The position numbers and the translations under genes are program-made. From positions 4,731,545 to 4,795,544 of the forward strand of contig OY811971.1 of assembly GCA_963681505.1 (NCBI GenBank): DNA of 64,000 nt, given 5' to 3'. The notes beneath the pieces were generated by a model. That model worked only from the letters and a program-made list of their open reading frames with translations. It was not told where the DNA came from and searched no databases. Each line of letters starts with the position of its first letter. The stretch's first letter is position 1. Of the stretch, positions 52,841-63,709 are shown in pieces. This stretch comes from Eunapius fragilis (taxonomy: Eukaryota; Porifera; Demospongiae; Spongillida; Spongillidae).

Positions 52841-54358
52841 ATGGAGGGGAATAAGATCAGGGTAGCTGTTCTCACGAGCAGTTACGAATCTAGCACGAGC
52901 GAACTCAAGGCCTTTGACGACTACATCTGCACACCGGCACACTACTTTTCAGTGGCAGAGAGTCCTTACACGTTCGAGAGTGTCCGCCTCAAAAAGGCCA
53001 ACTCCTACCGCGACATCCGCAGCCTCGTTCACTCAAAGAAGTTTGACGTGTTCTTTAACCTCTGCGACGGGGCGAAGGACGAGGATCGAGCCGGGGAAGA
53101 CGTCGTACAAGCCCTTGAGGAGTTCAACGTTCCTTTCACTGGGGTAGACTTGAAGCACTATGATATATCCAAGCCCGACATGAAGATGATCGCGTATTAC
53201 AATAACATCAAGACACCGAAGTTCTTTGTTGTTCAGGAGGTCCCGGCAGAGGATGAGTTACGCCAGCTTATAAGTGTGTCCGCTTTGAAATATCCACTAA
53301 TAGTTAAACACCCACACGGTTTTAGCTCCATCGGTATGACCCGAACATGCAAGTGCGGCGATTTTGGTGACCTCACGCGAGAATTGACGGCATTTGTCAA
53401 GATCTACAATTGCGCTATGGTGGAGGAATTCATTGTTGGGGACGAGGTGACCGTACTCACCTTGGCCACACCAAAAGGAACGAAGGTCCTCCCACCTGTG
53501 CTCGTGAACTTTCCGCCCGGAGAGGATTTCAAACACTTCGACCTCAAATGGAAGGATTATGGAAGTATGCAATGGGTACCCGTGCCCGACGACGATCAAA
53601 TGCTCGCGGAAATCGCGAGAGTTAGCAAAGTTGCGTTTGAGGCCATCCTCGGCGGTGTTGGCTACGGGCGCTGCGATCTACGCATAGACCGCACAACGCA
53701 AGACGTGTACTTCCTGGAGGTCAATTCCAACGCTGGGGTCCTATACCCACCAGGATTGGAGGCTAGTGCGGATTGGATATTGCGCCTCGACCCGACGTTC
53801 ACTCACCGCGACTTTGTCACAGCGCTCATCGACACTGCGTTTCTCACTCACAAGAAACGCCAGCCCCTGCACAAGGTGGCTTTCGATCCCGTGAAAGGAT
53901 ATCACCTGGTTGCTGCACGCCCTATTGCTAAGGGATCCGTAGTATTCGCTGACGAGGGGAGACCGTTTCCGATCATCACGCGACCGTACGTGGAGGCCAA
54001 TTGGAGCAATGCGGACAAAGAGACGTTTTCCCGATATGCCTGGCCATTGACCAGCGAGGCTCACGTGTACGTAATCTGGGAAAACGACCACAACAAATGG
54101 CGTCCGCTCAATCACTCCTGCGAGCCGAATCTCGTATTTGCCGCTCCGCACTCTTTGAATGTGATAGCTGCGCGGGACATACAACATTTGGAGGAGTTGA
54201 CAATGGACTATGCCACTTTCTGTGATGAGACGATGAAACAGTTTGACTGTCATTGTGGGACTCCATCGTGTCGTCGAAAGATATCCGTAACAGAGGAGGT
54301 GATACGCTTGTACGGAGTGCACGCCTGGCACCGAAGTATTCCGAAAGTGCATGTGTAA
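52841..54358 (+). CDS. ATP-grasp (D-Ala-D-Ala ligase-like) / SET domain fusion protein, intronless
   Basis: 505 codons, one exon. Residues about 7-320 are an ATP-grasp ligase of the Ddl type: FFNLCDG and AGEDVVQALEEFNVPFTGVD, then YPLIVKHPHGFSSIGMTR (ATP-binding Lys and Ser-rich loop), VEEFIVGDEVTV, and GRCDLRID plus YFLEVNSNAG (metal-binding Asp/Glu/Asn). Residues about 345-490 are a SET domain: GYHLVAARPIAKGSVVFADE, NHSCEPNL, EELTMDYATF, and post-SET FDCHCGTPSCRRK (CxCx4C). SET enzymes methylate lysines; Ddl ligases join amino acids using ATP. Key residues of both appear present, so both could be active; the substrates are unknown. The gene is visibly richer in G and C than its surroundings and has no introns, unlike its neighbours, which suggests lateral transfer or a processed origin. 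Confidence 0.93.
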   Translation: MEGNKIRVAVLTSSYESSTSELKAFDDYICTPAHYFSVAESPYTFESVRLKKANSYRDIRSLVHSKKFDVFFNLCDGAKDEDRAGEDVVQALEEFNVPFTGVDLKHYDISKPDMKMIAYYNNIKTPKFFVVQEVPAEDELRQLISVSALKYPLIVKHPHGFSSIGMTRTCKCGDFGDLTRELTAFVKIYNCAMVEEFIVGDEVTVLTLATPKGTKVLPPVLVNFPPGEDFKHFDLKWKDYGSMQWVPVPDDDQMLAEIARVSKVAFEAILGGVGYGRCDLRIDRTTQDVYFLEVNSNAGVLYPPGLEASADWILRLDPTFTHRDFVTALIDTAFLTHKKRQPLHKVAFDPVKGYHLVAARPIAKGSVVFADEGRPFPIITRPYVEANWSNADKETFSRYAWPLTSEAHVYVIWENDHNKWRPLNHSCEPNLVFAAPHSLNVIAARDIQHLEELTMDYATFCDETMKQFDCHCGTPSCRRKISVTEEVIRLYGVHAWHRSIPKVHV

Positions 54359-55162
54359 ATGGACTGGCTATATATTGTAGGTAATATAATTTAGAATGCA
54401 GCACTTATACATGCATGCACGCAAGGTTTTATATATGTGTGCCGGCAGTGCATGCTGCGCATATCGTTTGACCACGGGCACTGCATAAACATGCATTCAT
54501 GCACGTTGCGCGCGAGGATGCATGACAATTTTACATCACACGTTCGGCAGCACGGATGCATCAGCATCCAGAAAAATCGTCCAGACATCGACAGTCATCT
54601 TGCATTTTATTTCGAATTGAATCATAATGATGTTAAAAAAATGCTAAAAATCGATCACGCTGTTATTAATAGCATGATAGATCTCTAAACATCTGCAATG
54701 CTAGTTATTTTAACAGTGAAATCAGGGAGCCAATCAATTCTACCACAGGGTCCACCGCAAATTACACAATTGCCCACCCACCGAGGACGGCTTTTGGCGC
54801 AGCAGACCTAGGTGGAGCAAATTCTAGGAATCGCTCTAAATGCGCAAAGCCCCACAGTTACCCCATCAATGGGAAAACCGATTACAATTGGCTTGGCAGG
54901 CAGGCAGGCAGGCAGGCAGGCATTATAGTACAAAAAGAGCAAAAAGCGTATCCAACCATTGCACTTAACGATCACCTAAATATTTTACGCAGAAACCGTG
55001 CATCGCATGAGTATACAGCGCTCTCGTAATTGTAGTACGTGATCAAGTGAAAGAGTTTAGTAACAGCACGTTATGTAATTGTAGTTAATTAAAAGTTGAA
55101 TGACATATGTATGCTGAGTTATGTATTAAATTAAACAAATTATATTTGGCCCATGCTCTCGG

Positions 55163-55163
<1 letters not shown>
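54359..55163. other. Downstream spacer
   Basis: No gene. (GGCA)n microsatellite at 54893-54922. Confidence 0.5.
54893..54922. repeat. (GGCA)n microsatellite
   Basis: About seven GGCA/CAGG units in a row. Confidence 0.95.

Positions 55164-55194
<31 letters not shown>
55164..55194. repeat. G homopolymer, about 31 bases
   Basis: Longest of many G/C runs in the window; could form G-quadruplexes and is hard to sequence exactly. Confidence 0.9.
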
Positions 55195-55241
55195 CTAACA
55201 CTGGATGGATGAAAATTGTGTGGTGCTCAAGGTAGACATGC

Positions 55242-56130
55242 ATGAGAAACACCATTTATACTATCTACAGGCAAGCAGTCCTTGATGAATGTGCTACTTT
55301 TTCTCTGAGTTGCTACCATGGGTGTCTTGGTGCTGTGCGACCCATCCTCTGCTATGGCACCCTCTGGCCAGATCAGCTCCGAGTCTGGAGTGCAGCAATG
55401 GTCCCTTACTGTTTACCTTTCCAGAAGTTGGTATCCAGCCTGAATGCAGATGAGGAGTGTGCTGAAATCCTCCTTGAAGCTTGGTACTTCGATGATGGAG
55501 CCTCTTGGCTGCTACCCATGCACGTGTGTGTCTTGCATCTGATTGAGCAGTTAGGCCCTGCACTGGGCTTACATGTGAACCTGGCCAACTGTGAGCTATT
55601 CAGCAGGAAGTGTAACGTCTCATTCCTACCTGATGTGCTTTCTCCAGCCCATGCAACATGGACATCCTTGGTGTTCCAATTGCGATTACCTACACTGTTC
55701 TAAGTTTGATTGAGAGAGGTCATGATCTCACCAGAGACCTTGTCCACACCAGGCCTGCTGACATCCTTATTGCTGGCTGGGAGAGTGGTAAAGTTAAGGT
55801 GCTATAGACATGACCATTGCTTCACCACTAGGCCATATTGAGTGAGTCATCATGTCGCAGGCTGGTTTGTGGCAGCCCTTGCAGCAGAGGTGCACAAGCT
55901 CCCACTCCAATGGACCCAAGTGTCAAGAGTTGGGCTGGTACCTGCATTCCATTGGCAGTGGAGACACACGGCAAGTGGGGCCCACGATACCTCTTACAGG
56001 CTGGCATCCTACCTGGCCATTCACCAGGCCTCCCTAACAAGAGCAGCGATGTGTCGTTAGGAGATATAATTTGGGTTTCTGGCTTTGGGTTTTTTGAGGG
56101 GGCAGAAGGCCTGCTACGCCGACCCAACTT
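55242..56130 (+). pseudogene. Non-LTR retrotransposon fragment: RT palm and C-terminal region
   Basis: SGQISSESGVQQ (the block before the RT catalytic region), then in another frame QKLVSSLNADEECAEILLEA and WYFDDGA (YxDD box, catalytic Asp pair kept), LHLIEQLGPALGLHVNLANC and ELFSRK. After a frameshift HTRPADILIAGWESGKV, then CQELGWYLHS / CIPLAVETHGKWGP near 55918-55985. These belong to the LINE-like family whose C-terminal part is at 10005-10613. Frames break at least four times. Confidence 0.7.
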
Positions 56131-57611
56131 TTCACCCCCTTTCCGAATCCACCCTCAAATTGCACCCGTCCCTCCATCCCGACACTCTTCATTGAAACTT
56201 ACTAACTCCCCTCTTCTTTAATAAACGCCATCTTTGTGAACGAGGGCGCCTTCGGTGCCGTACTCTGTACTCCTAAATCAGCAGTTGTATATGTGGCAGA
56301 GACTTGCTGAATATGGCCCTGGTTGGTTCAATTGCCAGAGGTATCCTGACCAAGGACCCCTGCTCTCAAGTGATTTAGTATTGTTGTTAGTGTGTACAAT
56401 TTAAAGAATAATATAGTATTAATCCACATTGGCATCATTGGTCCTGTGTTTTCTGCCTTCAGTGGCTAGCTATATGAGTCGATCCTGCGTTTCCATCAGA
56501 ATATACGTATGTATTTGTTGTTAAGCGGAGAGGTTACAGAGATATCACATACTCTGATGGAAGTGGGCCGAGAGTATATGCAGGATCAACTGCCCTAGTC
56601 ACCGAAGGCAGAAAGCACAGAGACAATGATGCCAACTTGGCTGGTTGTGTTCCCCTTGTAGTTATGATGCATGAATGGGAAATGAAACTATTGAGGCCTT
56701 CTCTCAGCTGGCCTCTTGGTGTGCTACCATTACATGCAGGCCCAATGCAAGTTGGCTGTACTTGCAGGTATCCTCCTCCTTCCTTCTCTACCCACCAACA
56801 TCTTCAAGATCACCTTGTTTGCGATATGCTCTTCTGCTACATATCTAGGTATGTTTTAGTCTACGTCGTTGTTTCTGGTCATTTCAGAGTAAGCTCACTT
56901 CCTGGTATTTATATTGATTCGTCAGCATCTCTGTCAGCAAGGGGGGGGGGGGGGAGGGGGGGTTGCACATGGTAGAGATATAGAAGAATGAACAAAGCGT
57001 AGGTAGCTTTCATAGTGCAATGCTTTGTATAAGCTCAGTTATGGAGCATAGATAGTAGAGTACTACCACAGGAAAGGTTAGAAAAATTGAATTTCAAATG
57101 GCATGGGAACTAGTCCTCATGCAGACTCTGGTTTTTCAGCCTCTGATTGTCTTGCATTGCAGTCCATGATGTAACAAAGTGTAGCAACTCAATACTGTTG
57201 ACCTTACATCCTTTTGCGTTTTGTTCCTTTCATAGGCCTGTAGGCAGTTTGCAAGTACATGCATGCATAACATTAATTGCCTCCAGATGTACATTGTATG
57301 TGTACATTGTTTGAGTTCTGTAAAATCAAATCAAATCAAATATTACGTTATTTTCTTTATTTTGACATTGTACGCGTAATATAATGCAGCATAGCTCTTG
57401 CATGGGTTCCTAACAAGAGGATGATCTGTTTTCAACCAGCTTGATCGCATCACTAATTTTAAATGCTGTCACCTTTGGCCGTTACTCCAACTTGTGAAAT
57501 TAACATCACAAGGATCAATTCGTAACTGATAAATTTTACAGTGAAAAGAATTGTTGCACTGATTGGTACACATATGCACGGCAACATAATGACGCATGCA
57601 GCACAAAACGA
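56131..57611. other. Spacer with foldback element and G tract
   Basis: Apart from the foldback at 56429-56636 and a G-rich run at 56941-56962 no gene is visible. Confidence 0.5.
56429..56636. mobile_element. Imperfect foldback element
   Basis: Left TTGGCATCATTGGTCCTGTG / TTTTCTGCCTTC / GATCCTGC pairs with right GAAGGCAGAAAGCAC / AATGATGCCAA in inverted order. Arms about 80 bases with mismatches. Confidence 0.8.
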
Positions 57612-58998
57612 TTACAATAGAGAGCATTTGGATGCGTTCCTTTCAGTCGTGTGAGGTCGCTGCAGCAGTGCAATCCTTACAGCTTCATCAAAGATGAGCG
57701 TCAAGTTCTTTTGTTTGACGACAGAGCATTCCAAGTATTTGGCTGCACCAATTTCCTTCAGCATTTGAAGTCCCTGGAGATAGGAGATGGGGTTGACGTT
57801 CCTTGCCTTCAGCGTCTCGACGGTCTCCTTATCCTCCCTGAGGTCCAACATTGTCCCAACAAGAACGATAGGGATGTTTGGACAGTGATGTTTCACCTCA
57901 GGAAACCACTGAAAAACAACAATGACGAAATCCATCAATCCGTTTGTAATATGAATGAAGTTTGTGAAGCAGACCTTCGCTTTGACGTTTTCCAATGAAA
58001 AACTGCTGATCAATGAAAAGCATATTAGACAAACATCCTGCAGAGTATGAATGTTAATTGGTAAAGTTGAAAAACGCAAGCGGATGTTGTATAGCAAATC
58101 GAGCAATGGACATACAGTTGAAGGATACGAGAGATGCCTCAATCTGTCATAGTCCTCCGCACCTACATGTTCAAAGGAATTGCATGTATGTGATGTCTTA
58201 CTCACAAAATCCATTCAATACTAGGCACCAGAAAATAATAAGCGGACGAGAGCGAACGACATTATTCATCACATGGTACATAACTTAAAAAGCAACTTTA
58301 CGTATACGGTTATTTATAGTAAGTTACCAATGACGTAATTACGCAACACAAGCCGTGTGTGACGTCAGTGCAATTTCTCTATAATACCTGACGTGTCCCA
58401 GAGCTCTATGTCGATGGGATTTCCATCAACCGTCAGATTGGCCGAATAATTATCAAATCTGTAACGCATGTGATAAATTTAACGGAAGAACTTGATCGGA
58501 TGCATTCAGTATTCGGACATGTGCGGGAAGCAGTGTCATCCCGGGAAGGTTCATAACAATAGCAATAACAATCGCCGCCATGTTTTTTGGTGCCCTAACC
58601 ATTGATTTTTTTCAATAAGTGTCGAGCACGTACGTTCACGTACGTGACACGCATTTATAAACGATGACGTTTAATAGTTAGGACACCAAAAAACATGGCG
58701 GCGACACCAAACAAACATGGCGGCAACCTTCCCGGGATGACACTGCAACCCCTCTATACGGGAAGAAAAGTAACTTACAATGTAGGTGCTACAGATAACT
58801 GGACGGAATTGGTGGTATAACTGGTCAGAAGGCATGTCTTCCCCACGAGACTGAAATGGAATCGTGATGTGCTCCAATTAATCATAAGCTAACGTACGAT
58901 TTAAAGAAAGACTTGGACATCGTAACGGTTACTTTAGATAGTTAGACGCTGTATGTTACCTACCAATCGCCAACGACGACACACTTGATGGTCTGCAT
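57612..58998 (-). CDS. Rac/Cdc42-like small GTPase with altered catalytic residues
   Basis: Six exons on the minus strand: 58998-58964, 58850-58779, 58458-58388, 58162-58116, 58037-57975, 57908-57612 (stop). All introns are GT-AG; phases join to a 194-codon frame that aligns with Rac1 (192) from residue 1. Motifs in Rac numbering: P-loop GDCLVGKT (G12 is C, A13 is L), switch I PTLFDNYSAN (T35 kept), switch [13 protein letters not shown] (A59 is S, Q61 is A), G4 GTMLDL (K116 is M), G5 ECSV (A159 is V). The C-terminus is CSLL, a CAAX box suited to geranylgeranylation, without the usual polybasic stretch. G12 or Q61 changes abolish GTP hydrolysis in Rho proteins, so this one is probably constitutively GTP-bound, fast-exchanging or regulated by level, like atypical Rho proteins. 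Intact frame and splice sites argue against a pseudogene. Confidence 0.9.
58531..58745. mobile_element. TIR MITE in intron 2 of the Rac-like gene
   Basis: CAGTGTCATCCCGGGAAGGT at the left returns inverted at the right end (58726-58745). Inside, GCCGCCATGTTTTTTGGTG pairs with CACCAAAAAACATGGCGGC, and a second GACACCAAACAAACATGGCG follows. The centre has a short palindrome ACGTACGTTCACGTACGT-like. Confidence 0.9.
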
Positions 58999-59153
58999 TG
59001 CTACTGAATTAACCACTCTGATTGTTTTGGTCTAAAAATAAAATCTATTTATAGTATTCATTGCGTTCGCGTAGGCGGTAACTGGTGATCTAAATCTCGT
59101 CGAAAATTTTCTCAACGAGTGCTTAAGAAGATGCGCGCTTTGTAAAGTTATGT

Positions 59154-59260
59154 AGGACTTTTTTTACTAGATTACAAGGGTTGCAGGATACACTAATGGT
59201 GTCTAAGTTAGACACCATTAGTGTATCCTGCAACCCTTGTAATCTGGTTAAAAAAAGTCT
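59154..59260. repeat. Palindrome, arms about 52 nt
   Basis: GATTACAAGGGTTGCAGGAT and CACTAATGGTGTCTA are mirrored across a 3-base centre at 59206-59208; only a few mismatches near the outer ends. It lies about 150 bases upstream of the Rac-like start codon. Confidence 0.95.
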
Positions 59261-60170
59261 AAGTGTAAGCCAGCATACGGCGTTATTTTGTTCGCCTCGT
59301 TGATTTCCATAGTGCGATTAGCCATTCCCTAGTTTATAAAGGCACTAACTTGAGAAAGTCCATGTTTATTAGGTATTAGTCTATATCAGGATAAAATTTT
59401 ATGAGCTTTCGATGGTGCCTAAGGGTCAATTTATCAGCACAGGTGTTTCCAGAAGTGAGTTAGGCAAGGGGATCCCCATCTTATCACATACCTTACTTGG
59501 CAGCAAAGGTGGCAAAATCCAGTGGGAAAGGGGGCTAAAGTTACAACCATTGTTACAGAATCTTTGCCTTTCAAATTGATTAGCCTTACATAATCGTCAC
59601 GTGAACACGAATGCTGTTTGTGTGGGTGATGCACACTTTTATGGACCTTCTACATTTTTCTTATGCATTACAGACATGTACACACACACACAATAAATAT
59701 ACTATACAAATTTCCCAGAGGTGCATGTATTGATTATATTACTTGATTGTCCAATGGGACATACTTATGCTTGGGATCGTATTCAAGGTTGCTGATTAGG
59801 TCAAATATTCCTAAAGCCACTTTCCATGCAGTAAACCTTATAGCCATGCTATTGTAACAGTACACATTTTTATGCACATGTATAGTACAAAAAGCCATTT
59901 GTGTATAACTAAGATGTTTATGTATACTACACGATTTCAGGAATTAGTGTTAGTAGCAATTAAATAATTTTATGTATGATACTAATATAGTAATACCTTT
60001 TTAAAATAAAAGCAATTATGTGATATGCTCAGCCAAAATGCACCTTGAAATAAAAGTGCACATGCTTATTACAAAAGGGACTACAGTTTTTGAAGGGTGT
60101 ACCATATGGGTTCTTGCACATTGTTTATTACCATTGTGGGGTTTTTGTAGTCCAGAATGTCAATATTTTT
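59261..60170. other. Spacer before the satellite
   Basis: AT-rich, no gene or clear repeat found. It includes a short (CA)n at 59680. Confidence 0.5.
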
Positions 60171-62561
60171 GACTCCTACAGGAGTCAAGTATCTCCATGT
60201 ATGACTCCTGCAGGAGTCAGGTATGTCAATATGTACAACTTCTGCAGGAGTCGAGTATCTCTATGCACGACTCCTGCAGGAGTCAAGTATGTCAATATGT
60301 ATGAATCCTGCAGGAGTCAAGTATCTCAATGTATGACTCCTGCAGGAGTCAGGTATGTCTTTATGTATGACTCCTGCAGGAGTTGAGTATCTCTATGCAT
60401 GACTCTTGCAGGAGTCAAGTATGTCAATATGTATGAATCCTGCAGGAGTCAAGTATCTCCATGTGTGACACCTGCAGGAGTGAGCTATCTCCATGTATAA
60501 CTCCTGCAGAAGTCAAGTATTTCTATGTATGACTCCTGCAGGAGTCAAGTATATCATTATGTATGACTCCTGCAGGAGTCAAGTATCTCAAATTATGACT
60601 CCTGCAGGAGTCAAGTATGTCATTATGTATGACTCCTGCGGGAGTCAAGTAACTCAATGAATAACTCCTGCAGGAGTCATGTATGACTCCTTCAGGAGTC
60701 AAGAATGTCAGTTTGTATGACTCCTGCAGGAGTCAAGTATATCAGTATGCATGACTCCTGCTGGAGTCAAGTATCTCAATGTATGACTTCTGCAGGAGTC
60801 AAGTATTTCAGTATGCATGACTCCGGCAGGAGTCAAGGACCTCAATGCATGACTCCTGCAGGAGTCAAGTATGTCATGATGTATGACTTCTGCAGGAGTC
60901 AAGAATGTAATTATGTTTGACTCCTGCAGAAGTCAAGTATCTCTATGCATGACTCCAGCAGGAGTCGGGTATGTCAATATGTATGAATCCTGCAGGAGTC
61001 AAGTATCTCCATGTATGACTCCTGCAGGAGTCAGGTATGTCATTATGTATGACTCCTGCAGGAGTTGAGTATCTCTATGCATGACTCCTGCAGGAGTAAA
61101 GTATATCAATATGTATGAATCCTGCATGCGTCAAGTATCTCCATGTGTAACACCTGCAGGAGTGAACTATCTCCATGTATGACTCCTGCAGAAGTCAAGT
61201 ATTTCTATGTATGACTCCTGCAGGAGTGAAGTATGTCATGATGAATGACTCCTGCAGGAGTCAAGTATCTCTATGCATGACTCCTGCAGAAGTCAAGTAT
61301 GTCAATATGCATGACTCCTGCAGGAGTCAAGTATCTCCTTGTATGACTCCTGCAGGAGTCAAGTATGTCAATATGTATGACTCCTGCAGGAGTCAAGTAT
61401 CTCAATATGTACGACTCCTGCAGGAGTCAAGTATGTCAATATGTATGACTCCTGCAGGAGTCCAGTATCTCAAAGCATGACTCCTGCAGGAGTTAAGTAT
61501 GTCAATATAAATAACTCCAGCATGCAGGAGTAAAGCATCTCAATGTATGACTCCTGCAGGAGTCAAGTATGTCTGTTTAAATGACTCCTGCAGGAGTCAA
61601 TTATCTTAATGTGTGACTCCTACAGGAGTCAAATATGTCAGTATGTATGACTCCTGGAGGAGTCAAGTATCTCTGATTGAAATATAACTCCAGCAGGAGT
61701 TAAGTACATCATTATGTATGACTCCTGCAGGAGTCGAGTATCTCTATGCATGATTCCTGCAGGAGTCAAGTTTCTCAATGTATAATACCTGCAGGAGTCA
61801 AGTACATCATGCCGGATGTATGACTCCTGCAGGAGTCTAGTATCTCTATGCATGACTCCTGCAGGAGTCAAATATGTCGATATGTATGACTCGTGCAGGA
61901 GTCAAGAATCTCCATGAATGACTCCTGCAGGAGTCAAGGATGTCAGTTTGTATGACTCCTGCAGGAGTCAAGTATCTCATTGTATGACTCCTGCATGAGT
62001 CATATATATCAGTATGTATATGACTCTTGGAGGAGTCAAGTATGTCAATTTGCATGACTCCTGCACGAGTCAATTATCTCCATGTATAACTCCTGCAGGA
62101 GTCAAGTATGTCATTATGTATGACTCCTGCAGGAGTCAAATATCTCAAATAATGACTCCTGCAGGAGTCAAGTATGTCATTATGTATGACTCCTGCGGGA
62201 GTCAAGTAACTCAATAAATGACTCCTGCATGGAGTCTAGTATCTGTATGAATGTCAGTTTGTAAGACTTCTGCAGGAGTCAAGTATATCAGTATGTATGA
62301 CTCCTGCTGGAGTCAAGTATCATGTATGACTCCTGCAGGAGTCAAGTATGTCAGTATGCATGACTCCGGCAGGAGTCAAGGATCCCAATGCATGACTCCT
62401 GCAGGAATCAAGTATGTCATGATGTATGACCTCTGCAGGAGTCAAGAATGACATTATGTTTGACTCCTGCAGGAGTCAAGTATCTCTATGCATGACTCCA
62501 GCAGGAGTCAAGTATGTCATTATGTATGACTCCTGCAGGAGTCAAGTATATCAGTATGTAT
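60171..62561. repeat. Satellite array built on the palindrome GACTCCTGCAGGAGTC
   Basis: Roughly 70 monomers of about 30-36 bases. Each has the 16-base perfect palindrome GACTCCTGCAGGAGTC (or a 1-2 base variant, with PstI site CTGCAG) followed by AAGTATSTCAATATGTAT-like spacer. Spacers come in a longer type (TATGTCATTATGTAT) and a shorter type (TATCTCAATGTAT) that often alternate. The block around 60555-60980 recurs with shared private variants at about 62100-62520. All open frames here are repeats of TPAGVKY or DSCRSQ and are not genes. Confidence 0.97.
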
Positions 62562-63709
62562 GCATTGCGAGAAATTTCGGACGCTCATTAGCAATTCCTG
62601 GCCAATTTTGCTAACGTCCGTCACATTTCCCGCGCACGCGTCCATAGAAATGTATGGGGTAAAGTTCATTTTTTAATACCATAAATCAGGGAAAGTCGCT
62701 ATTTAAGTTTTCCAGAAGCCCCATGATGGATGACTTGATAACCTATCACTGTGCCAGGTTGATGGAATTTTCAGCCACTGTTGCTGGCTTCCTCATAAGG
62801 ATTAGTACTCCTCCATAGAGATGTATGGAAAATTGCTTTTTATAATGATTTTTTATCACTATTCTTTTTAGTTACTCTGAATGTAAGATAGGAAGGTATT
62901 GATTTCCTCATTTCAGATGATGCTAATATGATCAAGGCAACTTTCTACCAGGTTCTCGTGCCCATAGGTTTCTTCCCCTGTCTTCCTGGGGCACTTTTGG
63001 TCATGAGGGTACCTAGTTCAGTTGAATAAGGTTAAAATTTAATAAACGCCCGTGACTGTAAATTATTTCTGGCCGCGCAGAGCTGGATGTAGCGAACTTA
63101 ACAGCACGCAAATTGGGTATGTTCTTTGTTTGGACCTATTTAAGAGCGCATGTTTTTGGATCGATACTATAAGCCGTTTGAAGTTCATGGTCTGTCAAAC
63201 ACTGAGTAGTCCTAGGTCTATTCGATAAACAGTATACGTATAACTACGTGTGTTTGCTTTCTGAAAAACAAAGGCATCACTGAAGGCTAAGTGTATAAGT
63301 AAGGCCACTATAGGCATAGAGCTTTGTATATTCGACCACGTGGTGGTGCTATGAGTATGACAGCTGGGAAATTAACGTTTAACTTTTGCTACTTTTCCCT
63401 ATGCATGCGTGCATATCCACATTTGTAAATGTGGTCGTTCTATATAGAATTCGAAGCGGACAATCACAAAGTGGTATATACGATAATATGCGTGTGATCT
63501 GTCTTATGGCTACGTAACTTTGGATGTGTTCTTTTTTGATCCCTCTGCAGTGGCGGATCTAGGAGCGCGCGATCTCCTCGTCCGGGTTACTAGGAACCGA
63601 CAGCGACCTTCCTGACTCCCTACCTAGCTACAGAGAAAGCTATTATCTATGGCAGCATCTGCCCAATCAGCTACTGCTTGAGCCAATAGGATGATGCCAT
63701 GTAAGTGTT
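62562..63709. other. Right flank, no gene seen
   Basis: The satellite stops abruptly at a TGCATTGCGAGAAATTTCGG junction. No exon or element could be supported up to 63709. Confidence 0.45.

Noticed and set aside
53741-54404. Minus-strand frames of 98-203 codons over the SET gene
   Set aside because: Antisense shadows of the GC-richer gene 52841-54358; no domain.
60171-62561. CRISPR-like array of regularly spaced palindromic repeats
   Set aside because: Spacers are related to each other rather than unique, the context is an animal genome and there are no cas genes; it is a satellite.
60090-62614. Multiple open frames of TPAGVKY / DSCRSQ repeats on both strands
   Set aside because: Translation of the palindromic satellite; present on both strands as expected from the dyad.
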